Source: Ww85 sp963745765 (GTDB lineage: Bacteria; Desulfobacterota; Desulfobulbia; Desulfobulbales; Desulfocapsaceae). From it: 22,187 nt of DNA. Position 1 is the stretch's first letter. The number at the start of each line of letters is the position of its first letter. The notes beneath the pieces are model-generated. The model saw nothing but the letters and a program-made list of their open reading frames with translations. It had not been told where the DNA came from and searched no databases. Of the stretch, positions 8,911-16,241 are shown piece after piece. The stretch spans positions 1-22,187 of the forward strand of contig CAVUYQ010000005.1 of NCBI GenBank assembly GCA_963745765.1, written 5' to 3'. The translations under genes and the position numbers were made by a program.

Positions 8911-9356
8911 CACCCCCCTCCTCTCACCAGGACGTAGCGTGTCAGGGTGAAACTCCGGCGCTCCTCGTCGGTAGAGATAGTCAGGTCTATTCGGCGCAGG
9001 AAAGCATCACTTCCGGCAAGTACTTCCGACTCCGCAAAATCAGGGTTGAGCACCTCGGCTTTCCAGAAATAACCGGGCCGGGAATCCTCAAAGTCCCCGG
9101 AGTCATCTACCGGATCTTCGCCGGTGGTAAGAATTTCCGCCATTTTTTGCCGTGCAAGGACCGAGGAGACGAAGGCAAAATCAGCCCTGGTTGCGGCAAA
9201 CATGGATTGGCTCTGGCTGCCGAGCAGGGAAGTCAGCGCGATGGCCAGAATGGCAATGGCCACCATCACTTCAAGCAGGGTGAAACCCTTCTCGGTTCCG
9301 ACCGGACCGCCGGTCCGGGAAGAAGTGCTGCCCGGTTTGGACATCTCTTTCATCAT
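8910..9356 (-). CDS. gspI: Type II secretion system minor pseudopilin GspI
   Basis: Minor pseudopilin that starts tip assembly with GspJ and GspK. Prepilin site EKG^FTLLEVMVAIAILAIA, Glu at position 5, followed by SQSQSMFAATRADFAFVSSV and LARQKMAEIL, the conserved alpha-helical GspI region. Its length of 148 residues is typical. The start ATG (9356) overlaps the gspH stop; a second ATG follows directly at 9353. The leader before the cleavage site is rather long (23 residues) and rich in Ser, Gly and Pro. Confidence 0.94.
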   Translation of the reverse strand: MMKEMSKPGSTSSRTGGPVGTEKGFTLLEVMVAIAILAIALTSLLGSQSQSMFAATRADFAFVSSVLARQKMAEILTTGEDPVDDSGDFEDSRPGYFWKAEVLNPDFAESEVLAGSDAFLRRIDLTISTDEERRSFTLTRYVLVRGGG

Positions 9357-9940
9357 CCCGCCCCTTCGCTATCGTCACTCGGCTGCAGGTGTTGATCGGA
9401 GATGCGAATTTCCGATATAAAGGGGGCGATGTCGAGGCCGATCTCTTTATCGTCGCTCCTGAGATTGATGATGGCCGGCTCCATCAGTCCCTGCGGATTC
9501 ACCCACAATGTCACCGCTCCCGTGGCAAAACGGGTTCCGCTGCCATTGTAGACCGAACTGACCTCCACCTCGTCAGAAAGCACGATGGAACCATCCAGAA
9601 CGGGGTCTTCCTTTTTCACCTCTTCATCCCCGACCGGGGTTTTCGGGCAGAGCAGATCGAATTTACGTTCTTCAATGGTGATGGTGAGAAAACAGCCCTT
9701 CTCGCTAACGGCAGCCTGCTGCCGGGCTTCACGGATCATGCCGATGAGCTGGCGGGCGGAGGACTTGAGAGGATCGCTGAGAATGGTATTGCGAAAACGC
9801 GGCACACTGACCGCCATCATGATCGAGACAAGGACAAGCACAACGAGCAGCTCAAGGAGGGTAAAGGCCTGCTGCCGGTTGCGCCGGGTCCGGCTTCTGA
9901 TGCTCGTAGAATCGTATCCCGGCAAGGTGATTTTATTCAA
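9353..9940 (-). CDS. gspH: Type II secretion system minor pseudopilin GspH
   Basis: Minor pseudopilin placed between GspG and GspI. Cleavage site RRNRQQA^FTLLELLVVLVLVS has Ala instead of the usual Gly at -1, with Glu at position 5 kept. Downstream are ARQLIGMIREARQQAAVSEK and the beta-rich C-terminus with LWVNPQGLMEP, typical of GspH/FimT. The start must be a TTG (9940, or 9925 as alternative) because no ATG or GTG lies in frame between the gspG stop and the cleavage site. The TTG overlaps the end of gspG by 8 nt. 195 residues, somewhat longer than many GspH, intact. Confidence 0.92.
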   Translation of the reverse strand: MNKITLPGYDSTSIRSRTRRNRQQAFTLLELLVVLVLVSIMMAVSVPRFRNTILSDPLKSSARQLIGMIREARQQAAVSEKGCFLTITIEERKFDLLCPKTPVGDEEVKKEDPVLDGSIVLSDEVEVSSVYNGSGTRFATGAVTLWVNPQGLMEPAIINLRSDDKEIGLDIAPFISEIRISDQHLQPSDDSEGAG

Positions 9941-10397
9941 TTTCCCAGTTGTTTATGTCGGCGTTTTCACCCTCACCGCCGGGCTCCCCGTCCGGGCCGT
10001 AGGAACTGAGATCGAAATCTCCGTGCAACCCCGGGCTCAGGTAGACAAAATCATTGCCCCAGGGATCTTTCGGAACCTTTCGGGCGTCCAGGTAGCCGCC
10101 CTCCCGCCATTTCGGCGGCAACCTGCCCGCCGACGGAGCTTCGATGAGCGCCTGAAGCCCCTGCTCTGTCGACGGATAGACACCGTTATCGAGCTTGTAC
10201 ATCTTCAATCCCGTCTCAAGTCCGCCGATCTGCAGGATGGCCTTGGTCCGGCGCGCCTCTTCCGGGCGCCCCATGATCTTGGGGCCGATATAACCAGCCA
10301 GGATACCGATAATAATCAGCACCACCAGCAATTCGATCAAGGTAAAACCTCTCTGGGTGCCCAGAACAGACACCCTGACCGCGCTTCTTTTATTCAT
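9933..10397 (-). CDS. gspG: Type II secretion system major pseudopilin GspG
   Basis: Major subunit of the T2SS pseudopilus. Prepilin site TQRG^FTLIELLVVLIIIG, Glu5 present, then the family hallmark of an alanine-rich helix, KMYKLDNGVYPSTEQGLQAL, a VPKDPWGNDFVYLSPG segment and the C-terminal calcium-site pattern FDLSSYGPDGEPGGEGENAD with INNW. The ATG at 10397 overlaps the TGA of the CFI-box gene (ATGA); an in-frame ATG at 10412 adds five residues and is also possible. 154 residues, intact. This is the clearest T2SS gene of the window. Confidence 0.97.
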   Translation of the reverse strand: MNKRSAVRVSVLGTQRGFTLIELLVVLIIIGILAGYIGPKIMGRPEEARRTKAILQIGGLETGLKMYKLDNGVYPSTEQGLQALIEAPSAGRLPPKWREGGYLDARKVPKDPWGNDFVYLSPGLHGDFDLSSYGPDGEPGGEGENADINNWEIE

Positions 10398-12703
10398 CTT
10401 GCAAACATCCATCGTCTTCTCACGTTCCAGGTCCTTTCAAGAATAATCAGCAGCAATGCGTACTTCACTGCAAGAGGGATATACAACATAAACATCGCGC
10501 CGGCAACCACCGGCAGCAGCAAGAGCATAACAAGCGCCCTCAGCAGCAATGACTGGGCGACTATATCGGCAATCGGCGGTGAAAAGTGATAATAGGTCCT
10601 GATGAACTGCTGTCCCCAATTATACGGTTTCAGGTAGCGGTCCCGGAACTGGCGCAGGGCCAGTACGGCAAAGTCATCGATTCCGCCGAAAGCCGCCGTG
10701 GCAATAAAACAGGAGTCATTGGTTTTGAAGACATTCTCCTGCCCATATATCACGGTACCGTCTGAAAGCAGCGCGTAGGCCCTGACATAATACGTTGTCT
10801 GCGGATTGACATCGGCTATCTCACTGCTGTATTCACCGACTCCATCCCCATCCTCAGTCTGGCCACTCTTCACGAAATAGCTGTCAAAGTTGAAAAAATT
10901 ATTCGTACCACCCGTGGTTGTCGAATCAGTATTAGTCGTAGTAGTCGTATCAGTTACAGTAGTCCCCGTATCTGATCCACCGGTTCCTGTATCGGCCTGC
11001 CCCGCATCGTATTCGGGATTGCTTTTAACCGAATAGACCACACCACGCTTGTCGATTGTCGGCACCGTACAGGTTGTCGTACACTCGCTTTTGCAGGTAG
11101 TGGTAGCAGCATCGTCAAGGGTAGCATCTGTCTCCGTATCCGTCTCTTCACAGACTGCCTCACAATCGGTAATGCAGGTATCATTATTCTGGTCAACAAG
11201 CTGCGTAATAGTACCACCGGTCAGCGCCCCGACGCGGGTAATGTCCGTGATGGGAGCCGTCTCGATACTGTAGTATTGCGATACTACCGGACCCGTCTTG
11301 TTGATCGCCTCACCGCTGGCCACGTTTTCCGTATAGCTGGCCACCATGATGGCGCTGTCGCCGCCCGATCCGGACGAACCTGCCGTGTAGACCGTACCAT
11401 CCGGGAGTACCGCTATGGCCTGGCTCACTTCATCGCTTCCGGAGAGGCTGGTGGTTACCAGGTCGGCCTGCTGTATTGAAGTAGATGACGACGCATCTGT
11501 TGCCGGGTCGAGTCCCTGTTCAACGGAAAGGGCTGCAACAGGTAGAATCTCAGCGGTATTTAAAGCATCTTGCGTATTAGCATCTGTCCCCGCGTCGGCG
11601 GAACTGGTACCGAAACGCAGAATAACCGTATCCTTGCCGTCCGCCTCCGAGCGATATCCTGCGGCAAGTACCAGATCGCCGCCGGCCACGGCAACAGCGT
11701 AAGCAGCACTGCCGGTACCTATATCATAGACAAGTACGCCGTTTTTCGACAATTCGGTATCCGGGCTCCCGTCAGCAGCAAAACGAGCAATCATGATACT
11801 GCTCACCCCATCGGAACCAATCACTTCACCGACAGCCACCACCTTGTTGTCTGACTGAATGGCGATATCGTGAACGACGATTTCCTCACTCTCTTCAAAA
11901 ACGACGGCCCGCCCCTCATCGCCAAAGCTTTTATCAATGGTGCCGTCGGCCGTGAACCGGGCCAGGTAGAGGCCTCTTCGTTCTGTCGCATCTTTGGCAA
12001 AACCGCCGGCCAGCAGCGTGCCGTCCGCTTGTGCTGCGACCGCTTGAAACTCGCCGCTTGTATCAGAATCGATCATTACGCCGTCAGTGCCGAAGCTGGA
12101 ATCAACGGAGCCGTCGGCAAGAAAACGCGCCAGCACCGGTACGGTTTTACTGTCGATTTCAGTATCCCCGGCCAGGACAATGGTGCGGTCGGCGAGAATG
12201 GTGATATCGTAGAAATCTGAGTTGACGGTGCCATCACCCATTGCCACAACACCGAGATCGCCGAAGGTGTAATCGAGCTGACCGTTCGACAATACCCTTA
12301 CCAGTGCGCCACGGCGAACACCGTCCTCCTCGATAAAACCGCCGAGCAGGATGGTGCCGTCTGTATCGATACTCAGCGCCCGGACACCATCGTCTCCAAA
12401 GCCGGCACCGATAACGCTCCCGGCCGAGAAAAGAAACTCCGGATCTTCTGTGCCGTCAGCCAGGTATCGTACGAGAGCCATATCACTATCGATACCGTTG
12501 TCACTCGTACCGGCGACCAGTATCCTGCCATCCGGCTGCACCGCAATTGCCGCAGCCTCGTCAAGCCCGACGCCGAGATTGGTCAGTGCCAGGCCGTTCT
12601 CCCCGAAGGCGGGATTAGGCGCAATTGTTGCCGAGACATTCACCGTCGCCACAGCCGGCAGTCCCAACACGAGCAGCAGGAATAAATACCATTTCGTTTT
12701 CAT
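10394..12703 (-). CDS. Delta-60 repeat protein with CFI-box C-terminal domain, encoded within the T2SS operon
   Basis: Large exported protein of 769 residues. A Sec signal peptide (LFLLLVLGLPAVATVNVSA) is followed by about six or seven delta-60 beta-propeller-type repeats to about residue 370, each with phrases such as AAIAVQPDGRILVAGTSDNG, LARFTADGTIDKSFGDEG and VDSSFGTDG. Near residues 505-555 is a Cys-rich insert with two C-x3-C-x3-C groups, then a Thr-rich linker (about 565-600), a fibronectin-like segment (PQTTYYVRAYALLSDGTVIY) and, from about residue 663, the CFI-box: CFIATAAFGG, LRQFRDRYLKPYNWG, YYHFSPPIADIV, hydrophobic helices and a basic end (RRRWMFAR). The start ATG follows GGAGAG. 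It separates gspF from gspG, which are usually adjacent. It is a likely T2SS cargo or surface protein; function is unknown. Confidence 0.85.
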   Translation of the reverse strand: MKTKWYLFLLLVLGLPAVATVNVSATIAPNPAFGENGLALTNLGVGLDEAAAIAVQPDGRILVAGTSDNGIDSDMALVRYLADGTEDPEFLFSAGSVIGAGFGDDGVRALSIDTDGTILLGGFIEEDGVRRGALVRVLSNGQLDYTFGDLGVVAMGDGTVNSDFYDITILADRTIVLAGDTEIDSKTVPVLARFLADGSVDSSFGTDGVMIDSDTSGEFQAVAAQADGTLLAGGFAKDATERRGLYLARFTADGTIDKSFGDEGRAVVFEESEEIVVHDIAIQSDNKVVAVGEVIGSDGVSSIMIARFAADGSPDTELSKNGVLVYDIGTGSAAYAVAVAGGDLVLAAGYRSEADGKDTVILRFGTSSADAGTDANTQDALNTAEILPVAALSVEQGLDPATDASSSTSIQQADLVTTSLSGSDEVSQAIAVLPDGTVYTAGSSGSGGDSAIMVASYTENVASGEAINKTGPVVSQYYSIETAPITDITRVGALTGGTITQLVDQNNDTCITDCEAVCEETDTETDATLDDAATTTCKSECTTTCTVPTIDKRGVVYSVKSNPEYDAGQADTGTGGSDTGTTVTDTTTTTNTDSTTTGGTNNFFNFDSYFVKSGQTEDGDGVGEYSSEIADVNPQTTYYVRAYALLSDGTVIYGQENVFKTNDSCFIATAAFGGIDDFAVLALRQFRDRYLKPYNWGQQFIRTYYHFSPPIADIVAQSLLLRALVMLLLLPVVAGAMFMLYIPLAVKYALLLIILERTWNVRRRWMFAR

Positions 12704-12774
12704 ATCGCTCTCCCTCTCTCTACTTGCCAACAAACTTCTCCCTGGCAGGATTTCAGAAGCGGTTCTCTCAAGAT

Positions 12775-14001
12775 TCAGCTGATCATCTGGTTCATTTCAA
12801 AAATAGGCAGTAAAATCGAAATTACAATAAGGCCGACCACCAACCCCATGCTGACAATCATCACCGGTTCAATGAGTGAGGTCATGCCAATAACGGCTGA
12901 TTCGACATCACGCTCGCTGGCCTGAGCGACCTTTCCAAGCATCTCTTCGAGCTGCCCGCTTGTTTCGCCGATGGCTACCATCTGTACAAACATCGGTGGA
13001 AACCAAAAGGCCCCGGTCAACGCATTGGCCATGCTCCGTCCTTTATTTATATCATCAATTGCCTGATCAATTACCGTGGAAACATGGGTATTGTCAATTA
13101 TCCGTTTAACGATTTCAAGAGCATCTATAATTTCAACGCCGCTGCCAAGCAGGCTCTCCAGGGTCGAGGCAAAACGCGAGACGACCGATTTGCGGATCAC
13201 ATTGCCGATAAACGGCGTTCTTAACTTTACCAAATCCCAGATATATTTTCCCGTTTTCTGTTTAACGGCGACTTTGAGCAGCAGAAAACCCGCCAAACCA
13301 GCAAGCAGCAACGCCCACCAGTACGACTTCATAAACGAGGAGAGACTGATCAGGACGATGGTCGGCAGCGGCAGGGCTTTCTCCATCTCGTCAAAGACCC
13401 GGGTGATATTGGGCACGATATAGGTGACCAGGATAAAGAGGATTCCGCCGCCGATTACCGCCATAAAGGCCGGGTAGACCATGGCTGCACGCAGCCGGGA
13501 TTTTAACGCCTCCTGCTTCTCTCCAAAATCGGCAAGACGCGAGAGTACCTTGTCAAGCGATCCCGAGGCCTCTCCCGCCCGCACCATGTTCACATACATA
13601 TTGGCAAAAAGCCGGGGATAGTGCTGCAGGGCACGACTCAGGGTTTCGCCTTCACTGACGGATTCCTTAAGCTCGGCCACCATTTTTTTCATGGCCGAGT
13701 TCTCAACCTGCTCGCTGATACTGCTCAGCGCTGCATCAAGGGGAACACCGGCACCGAGAAGGGTTGCCAGCTGCCGGGTGAAAATATGCACCTCAACGGG
13801 CTTTACCCGGTCAAAGACGATGATGCGCGACAGGCCGCCGCGTTCGGCACCTTCGGACTTGGTTTTACTCAGACGTATCTTGACCGGGAACTTCCCCTCG
13901 CCGCGCAGACGCGAGCGAACAGCAGACTCACTCTCGGCATCGAGAATGCCGCTGCTCTTTTTCCCATTGGCAAGAAGCGCCTCATATTCATATACCGGCA
14001 T
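12775..14001 (-). CDS. gspF: Type II secretion system inner-membrane platform protein GspF
   Basis: Polytopic T2SS platform protein that binds GspE and GspL. The N-terminus MPVYEYEALLANGKKSSGIL and two copies of the T2SSF domain are clear: IFTRQLATLLGAGVPLDAAL with MVRAGEASGSLDKVLSRLAD in the first, and RFASTLESLLGSGVEIIDAL with VAIGETSGQLEEMLGKVAQ in the second. Membrane segments lie after each domain. The length of 408 residues is standard. The ATG at 14001 is only 9 nt from a REP-like repeat and no ribosome site is visible (GTAATTGCT precedes it). The usual upstream neighbour gspE is absent, so the promoter and leader of this operon seem to have been replaced or disturbed. Confidence 0.96.
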   Translation of the reverse strand: MPVYEYEALLANGKKSSGILDAESESAVRSRLRGEGKFPVKIRLSKTKSEGAERGGLSRIIVFDRVKPVEVHIFTRQLATLLGAGVPLDAALSSISEQVENSAMKKMVAELKESVSEGETLSRALQHYPRLFANMYVNMVRAGEASGSLDKVLSRLADFGEKQEALKSRLRAAMVYPAFMAVIGGGILFILVTYIVPNITRVFDEMEKALPLPTIVLISLSSFMKSYWWALLLAGLAGFLLLKVAVKQKTGKYIWDLVKLRTPFIGNVIRKSVVSRFASTLESLLGSGVEIIDALEIVKRIIDNTHVSTVIDQAIDDINKGRSMANALTGAFWFPPMFVQMVAIGETSGQLEEMLGKVAQASERDVESAVIGMTSLIEPVMIVSMGLVVGLIVISILLPIFEMNQMIS

Positions 14002-14010
14002 AGCAATTAC

Positions 14011-14030
14011 GGGGACAGTATACCTAATTA
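14011..14030 (+). repeat. REP-like copy next to gspF start
   Basis: GGGGACAGTATACCTAATTA, one base different from the other copies at C14023. With the next copy it forms a direct repeat of period 29 nt that also includes the preceding ATTAC. Confidence 0.85.
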
Positions 14031-14039
14031 CATAATTAC

Positions 14040-14071
14040 GGGGACAGTATACTTATCTCTCATAAGTCCCC
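14040..14071 (+). repeat. REP-like copy with full hairpin
   Basis: GGGGACAGTATACTTATC is followed by CATAAGTCCCC. ACTTAT (14051-14056 region) pairs with ATAAGT and GGGG pairs with CCCC, giving a hairpin with a CTCTC loop and a small internal bulge. This is the folded form expected of a RAYT substrate. Confidence 0.75.
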
Positions 14072-14168
14072 GGGGGAAAGCATGAAAAAAATTCTCAATG
14101 CTGAATCGTAACGAGGATGAACCAGAAACGCAAAGAAAACCGACATCTGGAGAAATTCGGAACATTTC

Positions 14169-14188
14169 GGGGACAGTATACTTATCTC
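14169..14188 (+). repeat. Left REP-like boundary of the RAYT unit
   Basis: GGGGACAGTATACTTATCTC, in the orientation opposite to the copy at 15003-15019, so the two form inverted ends of an interval of about 851 nt containing the transposase. Confidence 0.8.
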
Positions 14189-14346
14189 TGGGTCGATACA
14201 TTAATTACGAATTTCCACAGTGAAAGTCCGGCACGGTAAGATTTTTGTCAGATGCGACAGGTACAATGACGTCCAAGCGAGAGAATGTTTTTCCAGAGGG
14301 GAGGCAATCATCTTTCATTCCTTTAATCAACTACTATGGTGTTTCT

Positions 14347-15006
14347 ATGGCCAGAATCGCAAGGGTGATAGCCCCGGGCTATCCGCACCACGTCACGCAA
14401 CGCGGTAATCGTCGCCAACGGACCTTCTTCAGCGAAAACGATTATCATACCTACATCGAGCTGCTTGCAAGACATTGCAGCACCTTCAAAACAGAAATCT
14501 GGGCCTATTGCCTGATGCCGAATCATGTGCACCTGATTGCCGTGCCCCTTCATGAAGACAGTTTGTCACGGGCCATTGGTGAAACCCATCGATGTTACAG
14601 CAGGCATATTAATTCCAGGGAGGACTGGCGGGGGCATCTCTGGCAGGACCGATTTGCCTCCTTTCCGATGGATGAGTATCACTTGCTGGCAGCGGCACGC
14701 TATATTGAAATGAATCCTGTTGCCGCCGGGATTGTCACCAAGCCTGATGAATATAAATGGAGCAGTGCGCGGGCCCATCTGGAAAGGAAAAATGGCAGGC
14801 TGGTCAATGTACAGCCGCTGTTGGAAATAATTGGTGACTGGCATGAATTTCTCCGTCCATCATCCCTTGATGAAACCGATCTCATCCATAAACATGAACG
14901 CTCAGGACGGCCCCTGGGGGGTGATTCATTTATCATCGGCCTGGAAATAGCCCTCAGGCGCAGACTGACACGACAGAGACCTGGCCCGAAGAGAAACAGG
15001 AATTAA
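14347..15006 (+). CDS. REP-associated tyrosine transposase (RAYT, Y1 HUH family)
   Basis: Transposase-like single-strand nuclease of the IS200/TnpA-REP group. The start ATG at 14347 gives MARIARVIAPGYPHHVTQRG, the conserved RAYT N-terminus; upstream in-frame codons to 14245 do not look like family sequence. The HUH metal site is MPNHVHLI (His60 and His62). Tyr119 in ARYIEMNPVAAGIV is the likely nucleophile, by comparison with the YI-x-NPV region of E. coli TnpA-REP. Also visible are the WQDRFAS and YKWSSARAH patterns. The 219-residue length is normal. The gene looks intact with all expected residues. Its TAA stop (15004-15006) lies inside the right-hand REP copy. Confidence 0.93.
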   Translation: MARIARVIAPGYPHHVTQRGNRRQRTFFSENDYHTYIELLARHCSTFKTEIWAYCLMPNHVHLIAVPLHEDSLSRAIGETHRCYSRHINSREDWRGHLWQDRFASFPMDEYHLLAAARYIEMNPVAAGIVTKPDEYKWSSARAHLERKNGRLVNVQPLLEIIGDWHEFLRPSSLDETDLIHKHERSGRPLGGDSFIIGLEIALRRRLTRQRPGPKRNRN

Positions 15007-15019
15007 GTATACTGTCCCC
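15001..15019 (-). repeat. Right REP-like boundary overlapping the RAYT stop codon
   Basis: AATTAAGTATACTGTCCCC, the reverse complement of the GGGGACAGTATACTTAATT form. It is followed by two runs of eight T (within 15028-15050), which could aid termination though no GC stem is present. The remaining sequence to 15183 holds two direct copies of TGTAAGAAAT (15066 region) and the 13-mer described at 15112. Confidence 0.85.
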
Positions 15020-15183
15020 GCAATTTTGTCTTTTTTTTGTATTTTTTTTCGCAATTAATCATCTCTGTAAGAAATTTGTAAGAAATCGGGAGTAAAATTA
15101 GGGGAAACATTGAGGCCACCTTGAGAGACAGAGTTCATCAGTTAAATTTTGTTTCTGCTAACCTGTACATTTAAAGGATTCTT

Positions 15184-16212
15184 ATGGCACCAAAACATCG
15201 AGTACTCCTGATTCCATTACTCGTAGTCGTCCCTGCACTCTTGCTTTTTTCTTCCAGTGGCTATGGTGCCCAGGAGGCGGAGGAGCCGTTTATCATCATT
15301 TCGCCTCAGCCTTCCGCAGAAAACAAGGAAGTACAGTGGAATATTAATCAAGCCGGGGATGGCCTGCAAAGCTCATTAAAAATATTCTTCGAGAGGCCCC
15401 CAAAAACTCCTGACATGCCGGACAGCCTCGGCTGGGAATACCGGATTGAATCGGATGGCATAATAGTTATCCAGGAGTCGCTTCCTGAAGAAACGAAAGA
15501 GGCTGAGCATCTCATTGCTGTGGACACAATGACTGACGGAGACCACAAGTTGGTGCTGAGTGTTCGAGATTTTCAGGGCAAACTGCACACCCAGGAAAGA
15601 TCTTTTCGTATTAACGGCTCTCCACGCATTCGTATTTCCGCTCTGAAAGACACAAGCGAGATCATCAACCCGGAAATCACCTTCACATTTTTTGGTGAAC
15701 GGGAGAGATTAACAGGATTTATAGAAGTGTTTCTTGATGATCGCCTGTTAATCGCGACAGGTATTAAAAGAGAACAGAACGACACTCCGGTAACGCTGAC
15801 GGAGCTGATCGGCACCACTCTCTATAGTGCAGACCTAACTCCGGGGACACATCAGTTAACGATAGCAGCAAGCGGCCTCAACTCCAGCCGGGCAGTACGT
15901 TCCGTCCCCGTTATGGGTAGTATCGCAACACCCGGGATAGTTATACAATCAACCAATGAGAACCGGTTAAAGAACATCGAAGTTGTCTTTCCCCCATCCT
16001 CTAAAAAAATAGTCGGTGGTGCTGATATACACTACAACCACTCGACAATTCTGTCTTTGACCACGGAAAAGCCTTTTTTGTCTCTTTCGAGTGAAGCAAT
16101 TGAGGCAGCCCTCAGCAAGCATAACATTAAGATTGGCAAGCCCCCGATCAAAATGACAATCTCAACATACTCGGCAAATCATATCGAAAACTGGCAGGAA
16201 TTCACCTTTTAA
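15184..16212 (+). CDS. Unrecognised exported protein upstream of the Ig-repeat and RHS genes
   Basis: Exported protein of 342 residues that I do not recognise. A hydrophobic signal peptide (LLIPLLVVVPALLLFSSSGY) probably ends near GYGA before QEAEEP. The rest is soluble, rich in beta-type sequence, with several segments resembling Ig-like folds: DGDHKLVLSVRDFQGKLHTQ, and LTPGTHQLTIAASGLNSSRA, which resembles the QGTHRFQVNAYSANG end of the repeats in the next gene. No cysteines are seen in the mature part and no membrane anchor is present. The ribosome site is AAAGGA, and the next gene starts 29 nt after the stop, so the two are likely co-transcribed. A role as companion of the RHS protein or the Ig-repeat protein is inference. 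Confidence 0.7.
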   Translation: MAPKHRVLLIPLLVVVPALLLFSSSGYGAQEAEEPFIIISPQPSAENKEVQWNINQAGDGLQSSLKIFFERPPKTPDMPDSLGWEYRIESDGIIVIQESLPEETKEAEHLIAVDTMTDGDHKLVLSVRDFQGKLHTQERSFRINGSPRIRISALKDTSEIINPEITFTFFGERERLTGFIEVFLDDRLLIATGIKREQNDTPVTLTELIGTTLYSADLTPGTHQLTIAASGLNSSRAVRSVPVMGSIATPGIVIQSTNENRLKNIEVVFPPSSKKIVGGADIHYNHSTILSLTTEKPFLSLSSEAIEAALSKHNIKIGKPPIKMTISTYSANHIENWQEFTF

Positions 16213-16241
16213 TTCCCCGCCCCAACCGGTCGGAGAGTAGA

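Larger units (their letters stand above)
14002..14346. other. Gene-free stretch of 345 nt holding REP-like repeats
   Basis: Between the divergent starts of gspF and the RAYT. It contains three REP-like copies (14011, 14040, 14169) all in the same orientation. A short open frame at 14117-14239 (40 codons, starting MNQKRKENRHLEKFGTF) has no recognisable relative and runs through the third copy. No promoter is convincing for either gene. Confidence 0.6.
14169..15019 (+). mobile_element. RAYT unit bounded by inverted REP-like repeats
   Basis: GGGGACAGTATACTTA at 14169 and its reverse complement ending at 15019 enclose the RAYT gene. Two more left copies lie nearby at 14011 and 14040, and a solo copy lies at 4125. 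No target duplication is evident, as expected for HUH Y1 enzymes. RAYTs are usually considered domesticated rather than independently mobile, so the element label is a working description. Confidence 0.65.

Noticed and set aside
9585..10589. 334-codon plus-strand open frame opposite gspG and gspH
   Set aside because: It lies fully over two certain pseudopilin genes and shows no domain pattern.
14117..14239. 40-codon frame starting MNQKRKENRHLEKFG before the RAYT
   Set aside because: It runs through a REP copy, has no recognised relative and no clear ribosome site; it is more likely chance or a remnant.
14245..14346. N-terminal extension of the RAYT from the ATG at 14245
   Set aside because: The added 34 residues have no family similarity, whereas MARIARVIAPGYPHHVTQRG at 14347 is the normal start.
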